A DNA stretch of 64,000 bases from Mesocentrotus franciscanus (GCA_037976565.1 CP137671.1:22073019-22137018), one strand, 5' to 3'. Counted from the first letter of the stretch, positions 10,873 to 22,223 are shown. A program made the numbers and translations. Notes: generated by a model from the letters alone, not told the origin.

Positions 10873-11698
10873 AGAAAGAAAGTCTATTTTCGTGCGAGAT
10901 CGAGGAGAACTGAGCAGAAAACATAATATTTGAATTGTCTTACGATTGCACCGCATAAACAAAGCAAAAACAACGACGCCATCAGCAAAAAAAGAAAAAA
11001 AATCACAATAACGCTGAACAATATAGTCAGAGGAAATTACTTGACAAATAATACACCGCACCCTTTTCTCTCTATAAAGATAGCTAGTGACATTTTCAAT
11101 TTTCAATTTTCAATTGCGTTTATAATTAGACAAATTGGTATACCTGACAATACCCTGAGACATAATATCGAAGGTTTCATTTTATATACATGCACATGTA
11201 TGATGTAGTAAAAAGTATCGAAATGCAAGAGACATCAACAAAATGTTCTCTTCTCAAAGTTATTTTGGGAGTTATCGCTTTATTCGATAAATCAAACGTA
11301 AATGTCATCATGCCAATGTTTTCCATCTTCCTGCAACCGAACCTGACAACACAACGTATTCGATTCCATTATCTTTATTAAATGAGCAATTTCTTTCGGT
11401 GTAATAGACAATTTTATTTGTGTTTTTTCCCCTTCGTCACTTCATTATATTACATTATTTGGGATTCACCGGCCAAGCGCATTGACGTCACGGGTTCATT
11501 TGAGGTCATAGCGAGGCTGCGGAACAACAATGTTATGCTCTGTGGTGTAAACATGTTCGATAAATTATTCTATATTAGCATGCAGGTAAGATTTGTTCAA
11601 TGCCTACATTAAATTCTAGTCATTACTGAACATGCTACAGATTATCGTAATGTGTTTCGGTCAATAAGCACGTGTAATTACGTACTTATCTACCCACT

Positions 11699-12065
11699 TT
11701 AAAGAGAATGTTGAGTTCTGAGAAGAGTTAAAAAATTGTGAGCGGTATCATTGTATTATGCAAGTGTGGAAGAACATAAGAGAAAAAAATGTTCCCTGAA
11801 AAGCATGGCTCTTCTTGTAACAGCAGAAAAATCAGGACGGATTTTTATGCCACATGTTCGTGTAGTCCCATATACATCTTTCTTTGTACAGTGCTTGTAA
11901 CTTTACCGAGACTGGGCCAAATTTCTTATCATTTTGCTTATTCCAAAACCTTGCAGTACACACCAATACTTACATTATATGCTTGATGATCAACCTTTTC
12001 TGATCGATTCCACAATGTTTCTTTCACAATGCAATCGCATGACCAGAACTCAACTTTATATTTAA
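11699..12065 (+). mobile_element. TTAA-flanked MITE, GAGTTCTGG family, copy A
   Basis: It starts TTAAAGAGAATGTTGAGTTC and ends CCAGAACTCAACTTTATATTTAA, so the terminal inverted repeats meet TTAA on both sides. Internal blocks shared with the 21827 copy include GTGTGGAAGAAC, AATGTTCCCTGAAAAGCATG, TGTGTAGTCCCATA-like and GCAATCGCATGACC. The 38 bp after the right end (GTCTTTGTTTTGATGATAGAGG and on) also match the sequence after the copy at 28722. There is no credible coding capacity; the 65-residue frame at 11789 is incidental. Confidence 0.85.
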
Positions 12066-12188
12066 GTCTTTGTTTTGATGATAGAGGAAAGGGAAAGGAG
12101 AATGAATAATGAGCGCGATACTACAACAAATTTCAGTAACCCACTGACGAACTTTTGAGTAGAATAAAAGAAGGAGTAGAAGAGGAAA

Positions 12189-12222
12189 AGGAAGAGGAGG
12201 AGGAGGAGGAGGAGGAGGAGGA
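12189..12222 (+). repeat. (GGA)n microsatellite
   Basis: A short GGA array. The poly-Pro/poly-Leu minus-strand frames are repeat translations. Confidence 0.9.
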
Positions 12223-12793
12223 GAACACCGCACAATCGCAGCTTATTTAAAATGTTTGTCACTATGTGGAATTCCCTCGTCTACTTTTCGAGAATTTTGT
12301 TTATAACTTATACAATTTCCTTTTGCATTATTCAATTTTTGTACCGATACCATAAATATTGTGTTCCTTAATTTGTATAATTTTGTTTGTGTGTGTCTAT
12401 ACTTATTACCGTCCTGTTTGATCTTTTTCCATGGCTAAGAACAAATATCAATTAAATTCCTAACAATTCAGCTTTTTCATCTCGACCAGAAACACGAAGA
12501 AATGATATCATATTTCCTCGTTGTAACTTATCACACACGGAACGTTAAAATGCCAGACACGTTTAGAGTTAAAAGGTAGGCTATATTAGAAAATACAATA
12601 AAATGATAATCAATTCGAGGTGGCGTTGTTCGTAGTTCGCGGCATGGCTCTGTCTGGCATAAGTTTTTTTTCTTTTTGGAACACACACCCCCCCTCGAGG
12701 GTAAAAAATAAATAATAATCAACGAATAGTCTTTCATCACTTTTTGAATAAAAGAGATAATTACTGCTGGGGCTATTAAAACACTGAGTACTA

Positions 12794-12992
12794 TACACTG
12801 CAAATTCGTTGTGTAACGTTGTGTAATGACTTTACACAACAGTTGGGTGCATGGTTCACTCCTTATTACACCGGAGTTGTGTTCAGTTGTGTAATTACAC
12901 AACTGCTTTTTTTTTTAACACAACAACCCCTGTGTAAGGAGTGAACCACCCAACTGTGGTGTAAAGTCGTTACATAAAGAATTTGTAGTGTA
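12794..12992. mobile_element. ~200-bp foldback MITE with TACACTGCAAATTC ends
   Basis: Left end TACACTGCAAATTC; the complement of the right end is TACACTACAAATTC. The two halves are inverted copies along most of their length (GACTTTACACaACAGTTGGGT and its complement, GGTTCACTCCTTA and its complement), with the axis near 12905 in a T10 run. If the outer TA pair is the target, this is a Tc1/mariner-style TA insertion, which is an inference. The 123-residue minus frame across part of it is incidental. Confidence 0.85.
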
Positions 12993-13017
12993 GCTTCTTA
13001 TTGGAGTCATACATAGA

Positions 13018-13135
13018 GCGAGAGAGAGAGAGAGAGAGAGAGAGAGTGAGTGGGAGAGAGAGAGATAGAGGGGGATAGAGAGAGAGAGAGAGATATAGAG
13101 ATAAAAGGGGGGGGGGGTAGAGAGAGAGATAATAA
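13018..13135 (+). repeat. (GA)n tract
   Basis: GA dinucleotides with GATATA and G10 interruptions. The Ser/Leu-rich minus-strand frame at 12915-13346 crosses it and is a repeat translation. Confidence 0.9.
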
Positions 13136-13363
13136 GAGTGTTATTGAATTGTAATGGGTATGATAAAAGTAAGGGGATGCCATGACATTTTAATGCATCT
13201 ACCATCCCCAAGCTGTCTCGAGTACGGGTAAGGTGTGCTATTTTAGCTTCTCCAACCCATTCACTTCTCATATACCGCCGCCAGCTATCATTGGCTATAG
13301 GACGAAGTTGTTGCTCTACGGAATATATATCGATAAAACCCAACATTTTTAAACATTATTTTA

Positions 13364-13600
13364 TTCCCTTCCACAGGGTTCTTTCTTTACAAAACAAATT
13401 CGACAAGTTCGATCATACACATCCACAAAATAATACACAAACAAATCATATCCATATACAGATCATCACGGCAAAAAACTTTTGGACAGAGACATACAAA
13501 AATTACAAAAAGTATATTCCAAATTTCCAATACATGATCATAATTTATGGTCATTTTCATGTTGTCAAGCGGCCAACGCTCTCGAAGCATTTTTTTACAA
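13364..13600. repeat. Dispersed repeat shared with 35728
   Basis: Shared blocks in the same order: CCCTTCCACAGGGTTCTTT, then CAAAACAAATTC, then an ATCATCACG block followed by AAAACTTTtgGaCAGA. Identity is clear at the start and fades rightwards. It is of unknown class with no coding signal; the overlapping frames on both strands are not conserved between copies. Confidence 0.6.
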
Positions 13601-13639
13601 TGGAACAATAAAACATTTAGAACGTGTAAGTCAAAATTA

Positions 13640-14830
13640 TATTATTGTGTTATATTTGTTTTCTTATATCTTATACTTTTTAAAATCAATGAAACATATT
13701 AAAAACAGTTAGGCCTAAGTTATATATCGTTTACAATCCATGTGAATCATCGTTTTTCTATCAGTCTATGGGTTTGTTTTTGTTTGGTTCAGGTAAACTC
13801 CAAATAAATTCAGAATAGCTTGCATACCTTCCCAAAAGGGACTGGATTCTTAAAATGTAGACAATGTCCATAGATTTGGCGAATTCCTTAAATTCCTTAA
13901 CTTCAACCGTGAATAATTAGGACGGCCAATATATTTCAGCGTGTCAGTCTATTTATATTATAAAATCAACGAAAAAAAACGAAAACAGACAAACAAACAA
14001 AAACAAAACCAAACATTGTGTTTTGACCAAATGTCGAAATGTGATTCAAAGTCGATTCCAGACGTGATGTATTGGTGATGGATCATTCTGGCTCAGAATG
14101 TTTTTTATTTTAAGACAAAGAAAAATGGCGCCTGCACTCGAGCGAATCACTCCCCTTAGGCTTGGAATAAGACATCTTATGAAAACGGTTGACCTAAATC
14201 AGTACGTACGTGGTGCTCTACAAACGGCAACCCAAGAGGGGATTATTCTGGCAATTGACTCTTGACTAGATTAGCTGTAAAAACTAATGCTTTTTATAGC
14301 GCGGGAAGCATCATTATAGGCGAAGTGATCTGCTTATTTTCATTACTGATTGCATTATTTGCAGAGGAAATTGAAGATGAGAATTTAATACACATAGATT
14401 AATGACTGGTGGTAAACCGTGATTAAATGTGAGAGATGCTGCCCCCGGTAAATCTATTTAAAAAAAACACACAGACAAAATGGAACATTTGTGTAAAACG
14501 AATGCCCCATCAAAGTTTATTACACCACAGAAGTTGACAGATCATATCTCAAATAAGAAACAAAAAGGACTTAAGATTGTATTGCCAAGATTCATCACTT
14601 AATGAGTAAATGGTTATGTCACAAACCATTATACGAATATCGTTATGAAAAGAAAAATTGCCTTTGAATAAATTCAACAGCTATTCAAATTGAAGAAGCG
14701 ACAGTTTTAGACAACATTGAAGAATTGCTTTTCTACCAGCCGTCAATATCAATGTATCTCTTCTTACGATTTTTTACAAAACGGGAGAAAGAAGGAAATC
14801 GAAACGAATATGAGCAAAGGGGGAAAAGTC
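13640..14830. other. Unique non-coding stretch
   Basis: No repeat copy, RNA gene or coding frame recognised. It contains A-rich runs (about 13970-14015) with CAAACAAACAAA. Confidence 0.55.
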
Positions 14831-14950
14831 AGTCACACCGCCAAACCGACTTCAGACCGACTCCAAACCGAACGATTCTCGGCCATAGACGTAATGTAAT
14901 ATTTTGTTTCGGTCTGTTTTCGGTCTGGTGTCGATCTCATCGGTGTGACT
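14831..14950 (-). mobile_element. 120-bp MITE with AGTCACACCG ends
   Basis: Perfect 10-bp inverted ends, AGTCACACCG and CGGTGTGACT, enclose an imperfect palindrome rich in CCGAC/GTCGG. A second copy, in the other orientation, is at 41188-41277; it shares ACACCGAC, GAGACCGACAC and GGTTTGGAGTCG-like blocks. No clear target duplication was found. Confidence 0.75.
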
Positions 14951-15304
14951 AAGACCGAGAAAGAAACAGAGGAGAAGAAGGGACGGGTAACGAAAGAAAG
15001 CAGAAATCAATTTACGGATTTAAATATCATTAACTTGAACTTCCAATGAAAGATCTTGGCCTATGATCTTCCCTTCCAATCGGGCACAGAGCACTTAAGA
15101 GCGCTGATAGAATCTCCTTGATTAATAAGGGTAATATAAGATAATGCCACGGCTATGCTGAAATGATAGGAATAACTTTTGTATCCGGAATGCGGTGAAG
15201 TAAAAGAAGAAGAAGAAGAAAAAGGGGTGCGCTGAGAGTGGACCTTATACATGAAGCGAATCTGAAATTCAGTTTTGGATGGCGCGTGTGGTTTAAATCA
15301 TGCC

Positions 15305-15340
15305 AATAAAACAACAACAGCAGCGACGACGACAACAACA

Positions 15341-15373
<33 letters not shown>

Positions 15374-15387
15374 ACAAACAAACAAAA
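15305..15387 (+). repeat. (CAA)n microsatellite
   Basis: CAA triplets followed by CAAA units. The Gln/Asn-rich frame at 15300-15491 is a repeat translation. Confidence 0.93.
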
Positions 15388-15507
15388 ACTGCTACTTCTA
15401 CTACATCAACAATATTTCCTTCCCAAATTTCACATTGCAAAACCAAAGTAAAATCTTTAGAATTCAACAGGCGAAAATATCAAAATTATGAGCGCTTTGA
15501 GCATGTT

Positions 15508-15530
15508 AATGTATGTATGTATGTATGACG
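15508..15530 (+). repeat. (ATGT)n microsatellite
   Basis: Five ATGT units lie next to a GGTCATACATGTATG segment. Confidence 0.8.
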
Positions 15531-15571
15531 GTCATACATGTATGTGATGAATTGCACTAAGAAGCAAAACA

Positions 15572-15758
15572 GAAAGAGAGAGAGAGGGGAGAGAGAGACA
15601 GAGAGACAGAGAGAGAGAGAGAGACGAGCAGGGGTAATGGATTTGACCCCGTTACGCTCTTTACACAGAATTCTTCGGCGCTTGACAGAAAAAAATCTAA
15701 TTGATGAATTGAGAAGGAGAGAAAGTGAGAGTCAGAATTATATTGAGAGACATAGATT

Positions 15759-15796
<38 letters not shown>

Positions 15797-15868
15797 GAGA
15801 CAGGGAGAAACAGAACGAGAGAAACACAAAGAAAGAGAGAGAGAGAGAGAGAAGAGGGGGGAAGAGAG
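15572..15868 (+). repeat. (GA)n tracts, two blocks
   Basis: GA runs at 15572-15625 and 15755-15868 are separated by about 130 bp of ordinary sequence. The Arg/Glu-rich plus-strand frame and Ser/Leu-rich minus frames are repeat translations. Confidence 0.9.
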
Positions 15869-16328
15869 AACGAAGAAGTGGCTAGGTTTAACGGGGTGAT
15901 GGATCTACCCCCTTTAGATAGGGGTCGTGGTCGCTCAAGGGGGGAGAAAGTAGATCGATGGATCGTGATTTGTCGCAAGCCATGGATTGGGCTAAGGTCA
16001 CGTAATGACACAGTCATGGCTAGTTTGCAGGCATAAAACCTCGTCATTCAGGGCGTAACAGTGTCTGAATCACGAGACAATGCAGACTAGACGGTTGACT
16101 GCACATCATTATGGTCTTATATACATGTATGTGACACTGCCAGATTGTTGTAGTTGTTGTTGTTTAGGTTTATAGGCGTTAATCATTCAGGAGTGAATAT
16201 TTTCGCCTCTTATGTTAGGTTTTTTTCCTTTCAAATTATATTTACTTTTGTTAATATATAGATTTGGATAAATTGGATTCATACTGACAGATGTACTGAC
16301 AGGGTTAGACTCGGCCCAAGTCTTTAAG

Positions 16329-16969
16329 AATACGTGCCTTCACGGTTGTTTCAACGCAAAGCATGCCGGGACAGATTTTAAGTACGGCAGTAGATTTCAC
16401 CTTCGCCGCGATCAGCTGTTCCATTGCCAACAACAGGAATGTTATCCTGTCGAATCAACATGACATCATAATCTTGTACAGGATCCGTTATTCTGCAGTG
16501 ATTTTCTTTCATTCCAGTATCATTTGTACGGTAATAAACCAAAGTCTGTGATTATGTATTTTTATGACGATCCTTCAACCTAAAACACGAATGTTTAGCA
16601 GCTTAAAAGGCAAACCACCGACCCAAACTTCACACACACACATTTGAACATATGGGACTACATATTCATACCAAGGAACCCACTCTCATTAGCCCACTTT
16701 ACTTCGTATTATCAGCTTTATTTTTGAAGGATCGTTATAACAATACACAATCACAAACTTTGGTTTCTTACTGTACAAATGATACTGGAATGAAAGAAAA
16801 TCACTGCAGAATAACGCATCCTGTACAAGATTATGATGTTGATTCGACGGGATAAAAATCCCGTTGTTGGCAATGGAAAAGCTGATCGCGGCGAAGGTGA
16901 AAATCTACTGCCGTACTTAAAATCTGTCCCGGCATGCTTTGCGTTGAAACAACCGTGAAGGCACGTATT
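16329..16969. mobile_element. Foldback element I, ~245-bp inverted arms
   Basis: The left arm (16329-16575) is repeated in inverse at 16727-16969, with a 151-bp spacer. Shared blocks include AATACGTGCCTTCACGG, TTTGCGTTGAAACAACC-type, GGCGAAGGTGAAA-type and GAATGAAAGAAAATCACTGC. By eye the arms differ at perhaps one base in fifteen, so they have diverged since formation. The two small frames (16363 plus, 16751 minus) are the same arm read twice and share the end FFHSSIICTV; I do not regard this as a protein. Transcription of either strand would give a long hairpin RNA. Confidence 0.93.
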
Positions 16970-17372
16970 GTGATAAAGTGTCACATTAGAGCCTATTCCT
17001 GCAGACTAGTAATGACGCATGGCATAGAGATATACGTCTCTTACCATTAAGAGCCAAGTGTGATGAATCGGGGAATTATTCAAAATAACGGGTTGGATAA
17101 AACAGCGAAAGAAATGAGAGAGATATATAATTTTTTTCGAAGATGCGATAGTCAAGGTAGATTCTGCAGGGAGATGAAAATTAATGTTCATGAAAGCATT
17201 GAAAACAAGGAGCAAAAACCGTCACAAAAGTCAAAGATCCCCCCAAAAAGTGGCGGTCGCCACATTTCTGGCGAAGGACCTAAGTTTTTCACACACACAC
17301 AATATAAGGGATGCTATTTTGTTTAAATATATAAAACATATTATTTAGAATTACAGTATTTCTACTACGAAA

Positions 17373-17824
17373 TCATCTTCGTCACCATCCCATGGCATTA
17401 TAGGATCATAGTGAAGATAAATAAACCTGACATGCGGTTATTCCTTCAGATTTAGCTCATCTCGTCTGAATATCGGTTGTGACTTTTGATGAACCGTGAT
17501 GAAAACAAAGGTCAAACAAACAAACGAGTAGTCCTATATCTTGTTTGTCGATGCTCTCTAATCACAGTTTAAAAACCAAACAAACAAACAAACAAACAAA
17601 CAGAACAAAACGTTCTATCATCGATGCTGTGAATGCATTAACCATAACTGCAGATATTTTCTTCCCTTTTCGTTTGTTTGTTTGACCTTTGTTTTCACCA
17701 CGGTTCATCAAAAGTCACAACCGATATTCAGACGAGATGAGCTAAATCTGAAGGAATAACCGCATGTCAGGTTTATTTATCTTCACTATGATCCTATAAT
17801 GCCATGGGATGGTGATGAAGATGA
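17373..17824. mobile_element. Foldback element II, nearly perfect 154-bp arms
   Basis: The left arm (17373-17526) and right arm (17671-17824) are inverted copies differing, by my reading, at two positions out of 154. The 144-bp spacer contains an AAAC repeat (about 17570-17605), so the loop side is A-rich. The ends are TCATCTTCrTCACCATCCC. Sequence to the right of the element (17806-17945) resembles 20690-20870. No coding frame lies in the arms. The arm identity implies a recent origin or gene conversion between arms. Confidence 0.95.
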
Positions 17825-18090
17825 AAAGTTATCACTGCTAAAAAAAAATCTGGCATCAACTGTCAAAATCATAATCTATTGGTCTCCTTGCAGAAAATAT
17901 AAAACGTAGTAAGTCTACATGTACGTGTTGACATTTTAGTCAATAACAATTCTTTATTAACATTGGCGGTTTCAGCAAAAAAGCAAGGACGTATCTTTTT
18001 TTTTTTGTACATTGGTAATAGCGCTGCTTTTTATAATCTTTTCTAAAAATATTTTCTTGTGTAAAATTTTCTATTCTACAAATAATTTGT

Positions 18091-18632
18091 TTAAAGGGAC
18101 TTGGTAACATTGTTCAGATGAGAGAAAATGGTGCTAAGGTAGTGACTTCAATGCTAGATGTACAATTAAAGATAATCTGAAAGTTTGAGTGAAAACAGAT
18201 TATTATTAATGATAACAATGGGGAAAAAACTGATCTGATCGATTCCTTAATTCTCCCAACTATATTATTACGATTTAATTACATTTTAGGTGAATGTAAA
18301 TCGTCACAAAGCAATTTATTGGCTCTATATACCATTCCAGACATTTAAGTCTTAAAAGATTATTTAAAGCCTGTCTTATGTCTTTTAATATTTTCATGGA
18401 AAAACGGTTGGGAAAATTCAAAAATGGTTGGGAGATTTACTGTTAGAGGGGGTCGCACAGTGACGCCTTCAAAGAAAAACATAAATATCTTCGTGGTTTG
18501 AGATTTTGTTCAGGATTGTGTGCATGTTAGAGGGTTAGTACAATATAAGGAATATAATAAGTAACATTTCATACAAAAATTACGCATTTTTTTTAAAAGC
18601 AACCTTCAACAATGTTACCGAGTCATTTTAAT
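18091..18632. mobile_element. 0.54-kb MITE with GGTAACATTGTT ends at TTAA
   Basis: Left end TTAAAGGGACTTGGTAACAT, then TGTT. The complement of the right end is TTAAAATGACTCGGTAACAT, then TGTT. That is a ~24-bp terminal inverted repeat with few mismatches, with TTAA at each edge. The interior is AT-rich with no coding frame. Single copy here. It shares the TTAAAG-type edge with the elements at 11699, 21827 and 24343. Confidence 0.85.
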
Positions 18633-18639
18633 TGTCACA

Positions 18640-19680
18640 TTAATCGCACCTCACGAAAAAAGCAATGACAGCTGTTTGTGCAGGCCCAAATCCAATTGTT
18701 TCAACACAAGTGAGTACAATTAATTCTCTTGATACTTTTCAAAAATATTCTGTTTATGACATCATTTCACACAAAAATGATTTTTTTTTAATGAATAACT
18801 CGAGTACTTTAATTTTAGTTGATTAAAAATGCCTTATTTTTAAACAAAACTGTACTATTGTGTGTATGTTATGTACATCATAAAACAAGTAAATAGCATA
18901 GGAAATAATAATAATAATTGCAATGTTTGCTAAATATAAAACCACATATAATGCCTTTCAGTGTCATATTTATGAACTCCTTAAACTAAGGACATCAACA
19001 ACATGGGAACATTAAGAAAATTAAACTTACCTCGTTACAAGTAACAGTGTTTGCTCCACAAATACTCCTCAATTGTATAAATCCAACGTGTCCATTGAGA
19101 ACTGTCGAATGAGAGAAAATAGTGACGAAGCTCAAATGAACAAAATCGAAAAAAAATTATTTCGGAGACGTTTTTATGCTATCACTACTATACTACATGA
19201 ATGAGTAAGTAAGAAAAGTCAGTGAACATCATTCTCAGTACAGTTTGTATAGGCAGTTGCGTTACCATGCTCTCTCCATGTTGAGCGTGCGCAGGTATTT
19301 CACTGTGTGCGCACTCGAGAACCCATTGTGTCGTCATGATAGAGAAAAATGGCGTTTCAGTAAGTTTTCGCTTTCAGATAGTTTTCGCTCTGGTAACTCT
19401 GACAGCCGATCACTATTTTGTTCCGATGATGGGATAAATATGCTACATACATACTCTTCACAGGAAAACTTGTTTAAGAAGAAGAATTCACAAAAGTTCT
19501 AGACGGGGAAGGAAAGATGGGCATAAGCAAAAGGCGATTACATCTCTTTTTTTGTAATCCATTTTAATCTACTTTCTCTTTTGCAGGGTATACTACCAAA
19601 ACGAAATGCGATCGAGCGTTTTCGAGATTATTTCAACAATTAAAATATATCTGCTTCAAAGCCGCCTCTATTATATACAT
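18640..19680. other. AT-rich non-coding stretch
   Basis: No shared repeat. The 85-residue frame at 19245-19502 (MYRQLRYHALSML...) shows no recognisable domain and no second supporting exon, so I do not call it a gene. Confidence 0.5.
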
Positions 19681-19682
19681 TG

Positions 19683-19911
19683 ACGTAGCCAGGAGGGGGA
19701 GGGGGTTAAGGGGGCAATGGCTCTCCATTTCATCCACAAAAAATAGAGATAAGACTTATCTACGGAACTTAGGGGGGAAGATCTCAACCCCTACCCCAGG
19801 TGGAGGGATAATGATTTGTGTGTCACCCCTGTCTGTGCTACCCCATGTCCCTGCCCCTGCCCCTCCCACTCCCTCTAATCACCCCTGTTCAACAAGTCTG
19901 GCTATGAAAGT
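19683..19911. mobile_element. Decayed hAT-like MITE (GACGTAGCCAGG ... TCTGGCTATG)
   Basis: The left edge ATTGACGTAGCCAGGAGG and right edge CAAGTCTGGCTATGAAAGTG resemble the terminus CAGTGGCGTAGCCAGG that I know from common metazoan hAT-type MITEs. The G-rich then C-rich body also fits. No target duplication is visible. Confidence 0.4.
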
Positions 19912-20207
19912 GATACCGTCGGTTTTAAAAATTAAAGGTGAATGATCTTTGTTCTGGCCGACAATGGCGTAGGTAGATGTAAATGTATAATCTTATACAG
20001 TCGGGGAAGGCGGTCCAGATTCTTAGCGAAACTACAAACTACATCAATGAACGCCTCTTTATTAACCCTCAATGTAAACCTTAGTAATGCTCGTAAAACC
20101 TCCAAGGGATTTTGCAAAGTCGTTAATCTGTTGCTTATTCACACAAAAGTGGCTTATTTTGACGATGGTCCCCATGCACTCATCATTCACACAGTTTAAA
20201 CGAATAT

Positions 20208-20252
20208 TTTCTGCAATCGACGTTGGCTCCTCAACAACGTCGATTGCAGAAA
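20208..20252. other. Perfect 18-bp hairpin
   Basis: TTTCTGCAATCGACGTTG at 20208-20225 is followed after 9 bases by its exact complement at 20235-20252. It is too short for a canonical animal miRNA precursor and lacks flanking pairing. It could be a binding-site palindrome or the core of a decayed inverted repeat. Confidence 0.85.
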
Positions 20253-20259
20253 GGATTCA

Positions 20260-20975
20260 TGGCTCGTTTGAGATAAAGAAGATGAAACTAAATATGTCTT
20301 TTTACTGGATCTATATCTTTATAGATAAGAAGTTAACCTTATCAGAAGTCGAATTTTACATAGTATAATAAATCAATTTTATAATGAAATAATGCCAGAG
20401 TTGTAAGATACCTTTAGTAATTATTGTTTTTCCCCTCATCTTTGTTCATATCCTCCTGTAGAATATCTTTCTGTATGACCATGTATTTAGGCCGTATTGC
20501 ATGAATACCTTTCGTATTAGTTTATGTTTCACAGGGACTTAAAGTATAACTAGAACAATATATTAATCTTCTGGTGAGCGCTTATCTCTTTAAAAATACT
20601 TTATGAATAATAAAAATATAGTTTTATAAAGAAATATAACGCACAATATAGGCGCATTTTATAAGAGTTGCACTTGAAAGGGTATTCCGTGTCATGTTTA
20701 CCTAAATTGCGTGGGATGGCGATGAAAACAAAAAGCAATTATCGACAAAAATATGACAACTGGCTGTCAATAAAAGCATTCAAATAGATAACCTTTTGAC
20801 CCTCTCGGAGAAGAAAACATATTGATCCTTCCTGTTCTGACATTTAGTCAATGTGAGATGGAATATAAGGGAAATTAAAGTTGAAGTTTATTTGATGACC
20901 AGGGATAAGTATAATGAAACAATGAGATAATTATTTTGGAAAAGAGCGTAAATCGCACAGAGATAAGATGAACAT
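20260..20975. other. AT-rich stretch with a dispersed-repeat relic
   Basis: 20690-20870 matches, loosely, the sequence just right of foldback II: a GGTATTCCGTGTCATGTTTA-like block, then GGGATGGCGATGAA, then CTGTCAAtaA, then TTCTGACATTTAGTCAATG. The rest shows nothing recognisable. Confidence 0.45.
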
Positions 20976-20979
20976 AATG

Positions 20980-21337
20980 TAGAGAGAGAGAGAGAGAGAG
21001 AGTAAACCGAAAAGTGAAAGATTATCTAATAAATTGAAATAAAGAAAAATATATATAATTAAGGTGAGATAGATGAAAAGAAGGAGAGAGACGGAGAGAA
21101 AGAGAGACAGAAAGAGAGAAAGAGAGAGTGAGAGAGAGATAGAGAGAGAGAGGGAGAGAGAGAGAGTTAGAAGGGTAAATGTATTAGAGAGTGATAAGAG
21201 AAAGAGGGACCTTCCTGAGAAAAACAACGTTATAATCATCAACAGCAGGGACTAGAAATAGATAGAAAATTAGAAAGAGAGGGAGAGAAAGAGAGGGAGC
21301 GAGAGAGAAAGAAAGAGAGAGAGAGAGAGAGAGGGGG
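20980..21337 (+). repeat. (GA)n tracts, three blocks
   Basis: GA runs at 20980-21002, 21083-21172 and 21270-21337. The Ser/Leu-rich minus and Arg/Glu-rich plus frames are repeat translations. Confidence 0.9.
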
Positions 21338-21826
21338 GGAAGGGGAGGGATGGGACTGATGTAGAATGGGTGAGAGTGTTTTGTACCTGATCGCTCTTTA
21401 GGTATCTTCCTCTGCGAAATGAAAGTATGCAATTTTCATGAGCGAATCAATTATTCAGGCTAAATCAGTGATCGATTTTAATGACATGATGTTGTCGGCT
21501 GCTTCTCATATCAGCCGCCTGGCAATAAATGTCAAACCGCTCAATCAAAAACGAGAAGAAAAAAAAAAAAAAAGACAGGGGGGAAAAAAAGGGAAAATAA
21601 ATCCCACGGAATATTTGATCTCATCCGCATCGCTACTGATGGAGGGAGATCGCGAGAGAGAACTGTTTTGTCGATTAGTTCCCGGGTACGAGGTGGTGAC
21701 ACGTTTATCGTACAGGTATGTACGGAGAAAATATATGGCGCCAGAGCGCGCGAACTTGTAACACTATTTTCAAAAAATTGACATGGGCAAGTTGGGAACC
21801 GGATCAAGGCGCAACAGCTTTGTGGT

Positions 21827-22217
21827 TTAAAGAGAAGGTGGAGTTCTGGGAAGAGGTGAAAAATATTTTGTGAGCGTTATCATTGTTATTATGGAAGTGT
21901 GGAAGAACGTCAGATAAAAAATGTTCCCTGAAAAGCATGTCTCTTCAAATGTCTTAATATTCTAAATATGGCATGTAACAGCATATCAATCGGGACAGAT
22001 TTTTATGCCACATGTTTGTGTAGTCCCATATGCATCTTTCTGTGTACAGTGCTTGTAACTTTACCAAGACTGGGCCAAATTTGTTATCATTTTGATGATT
22101 CCAGAACCTTGCAGTACACACCAATGCTATATGCTAGATGATCAACCTTTTCAGATCGATTCCACACCGTTTCTTTCACAATGCAATCGCATGACCAGAA
22201 CTCAACTTTATCTTTAA
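21827..22217 (+). mobile_element. TTAA-flanked MITE, GAGTTCTGG family, copy B
   Basis: It begins TTAAAGAGAAGGTGGAGTTC and ends CCAGAACTCAACTTTATCTTTAA, giving inverted ends with TTAA at both edges. It is the longest and best-preserved copy and serves as the reference for the others: GTGTGGAAGAACGTCAG, AATGTTCCCTGAAAAGCATG, CTTCAAATGTCTTAATATTC, GACTGGGCCAAATTTGTTAT, CAGTACACACCAATG. No coding frame. Confidence 0.9.
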
Positions 22218-22223
22218 CGATCA

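Noticed and set aside
12531..12902. 123-residue minus-strand frame
   Set aside because: It runs into the foldback MITE at 12794 and has no domain.
16363..16984. Two small frames sharing FFHSSIICTV
   Set aside because: They are the two arms of foldback I read from opposite strands, so the similarity is DNA-level.
20208..20252. Possible microRNA precursor
   Set aside because: An 18-bp stem with no extension is shorter than animal precursors.
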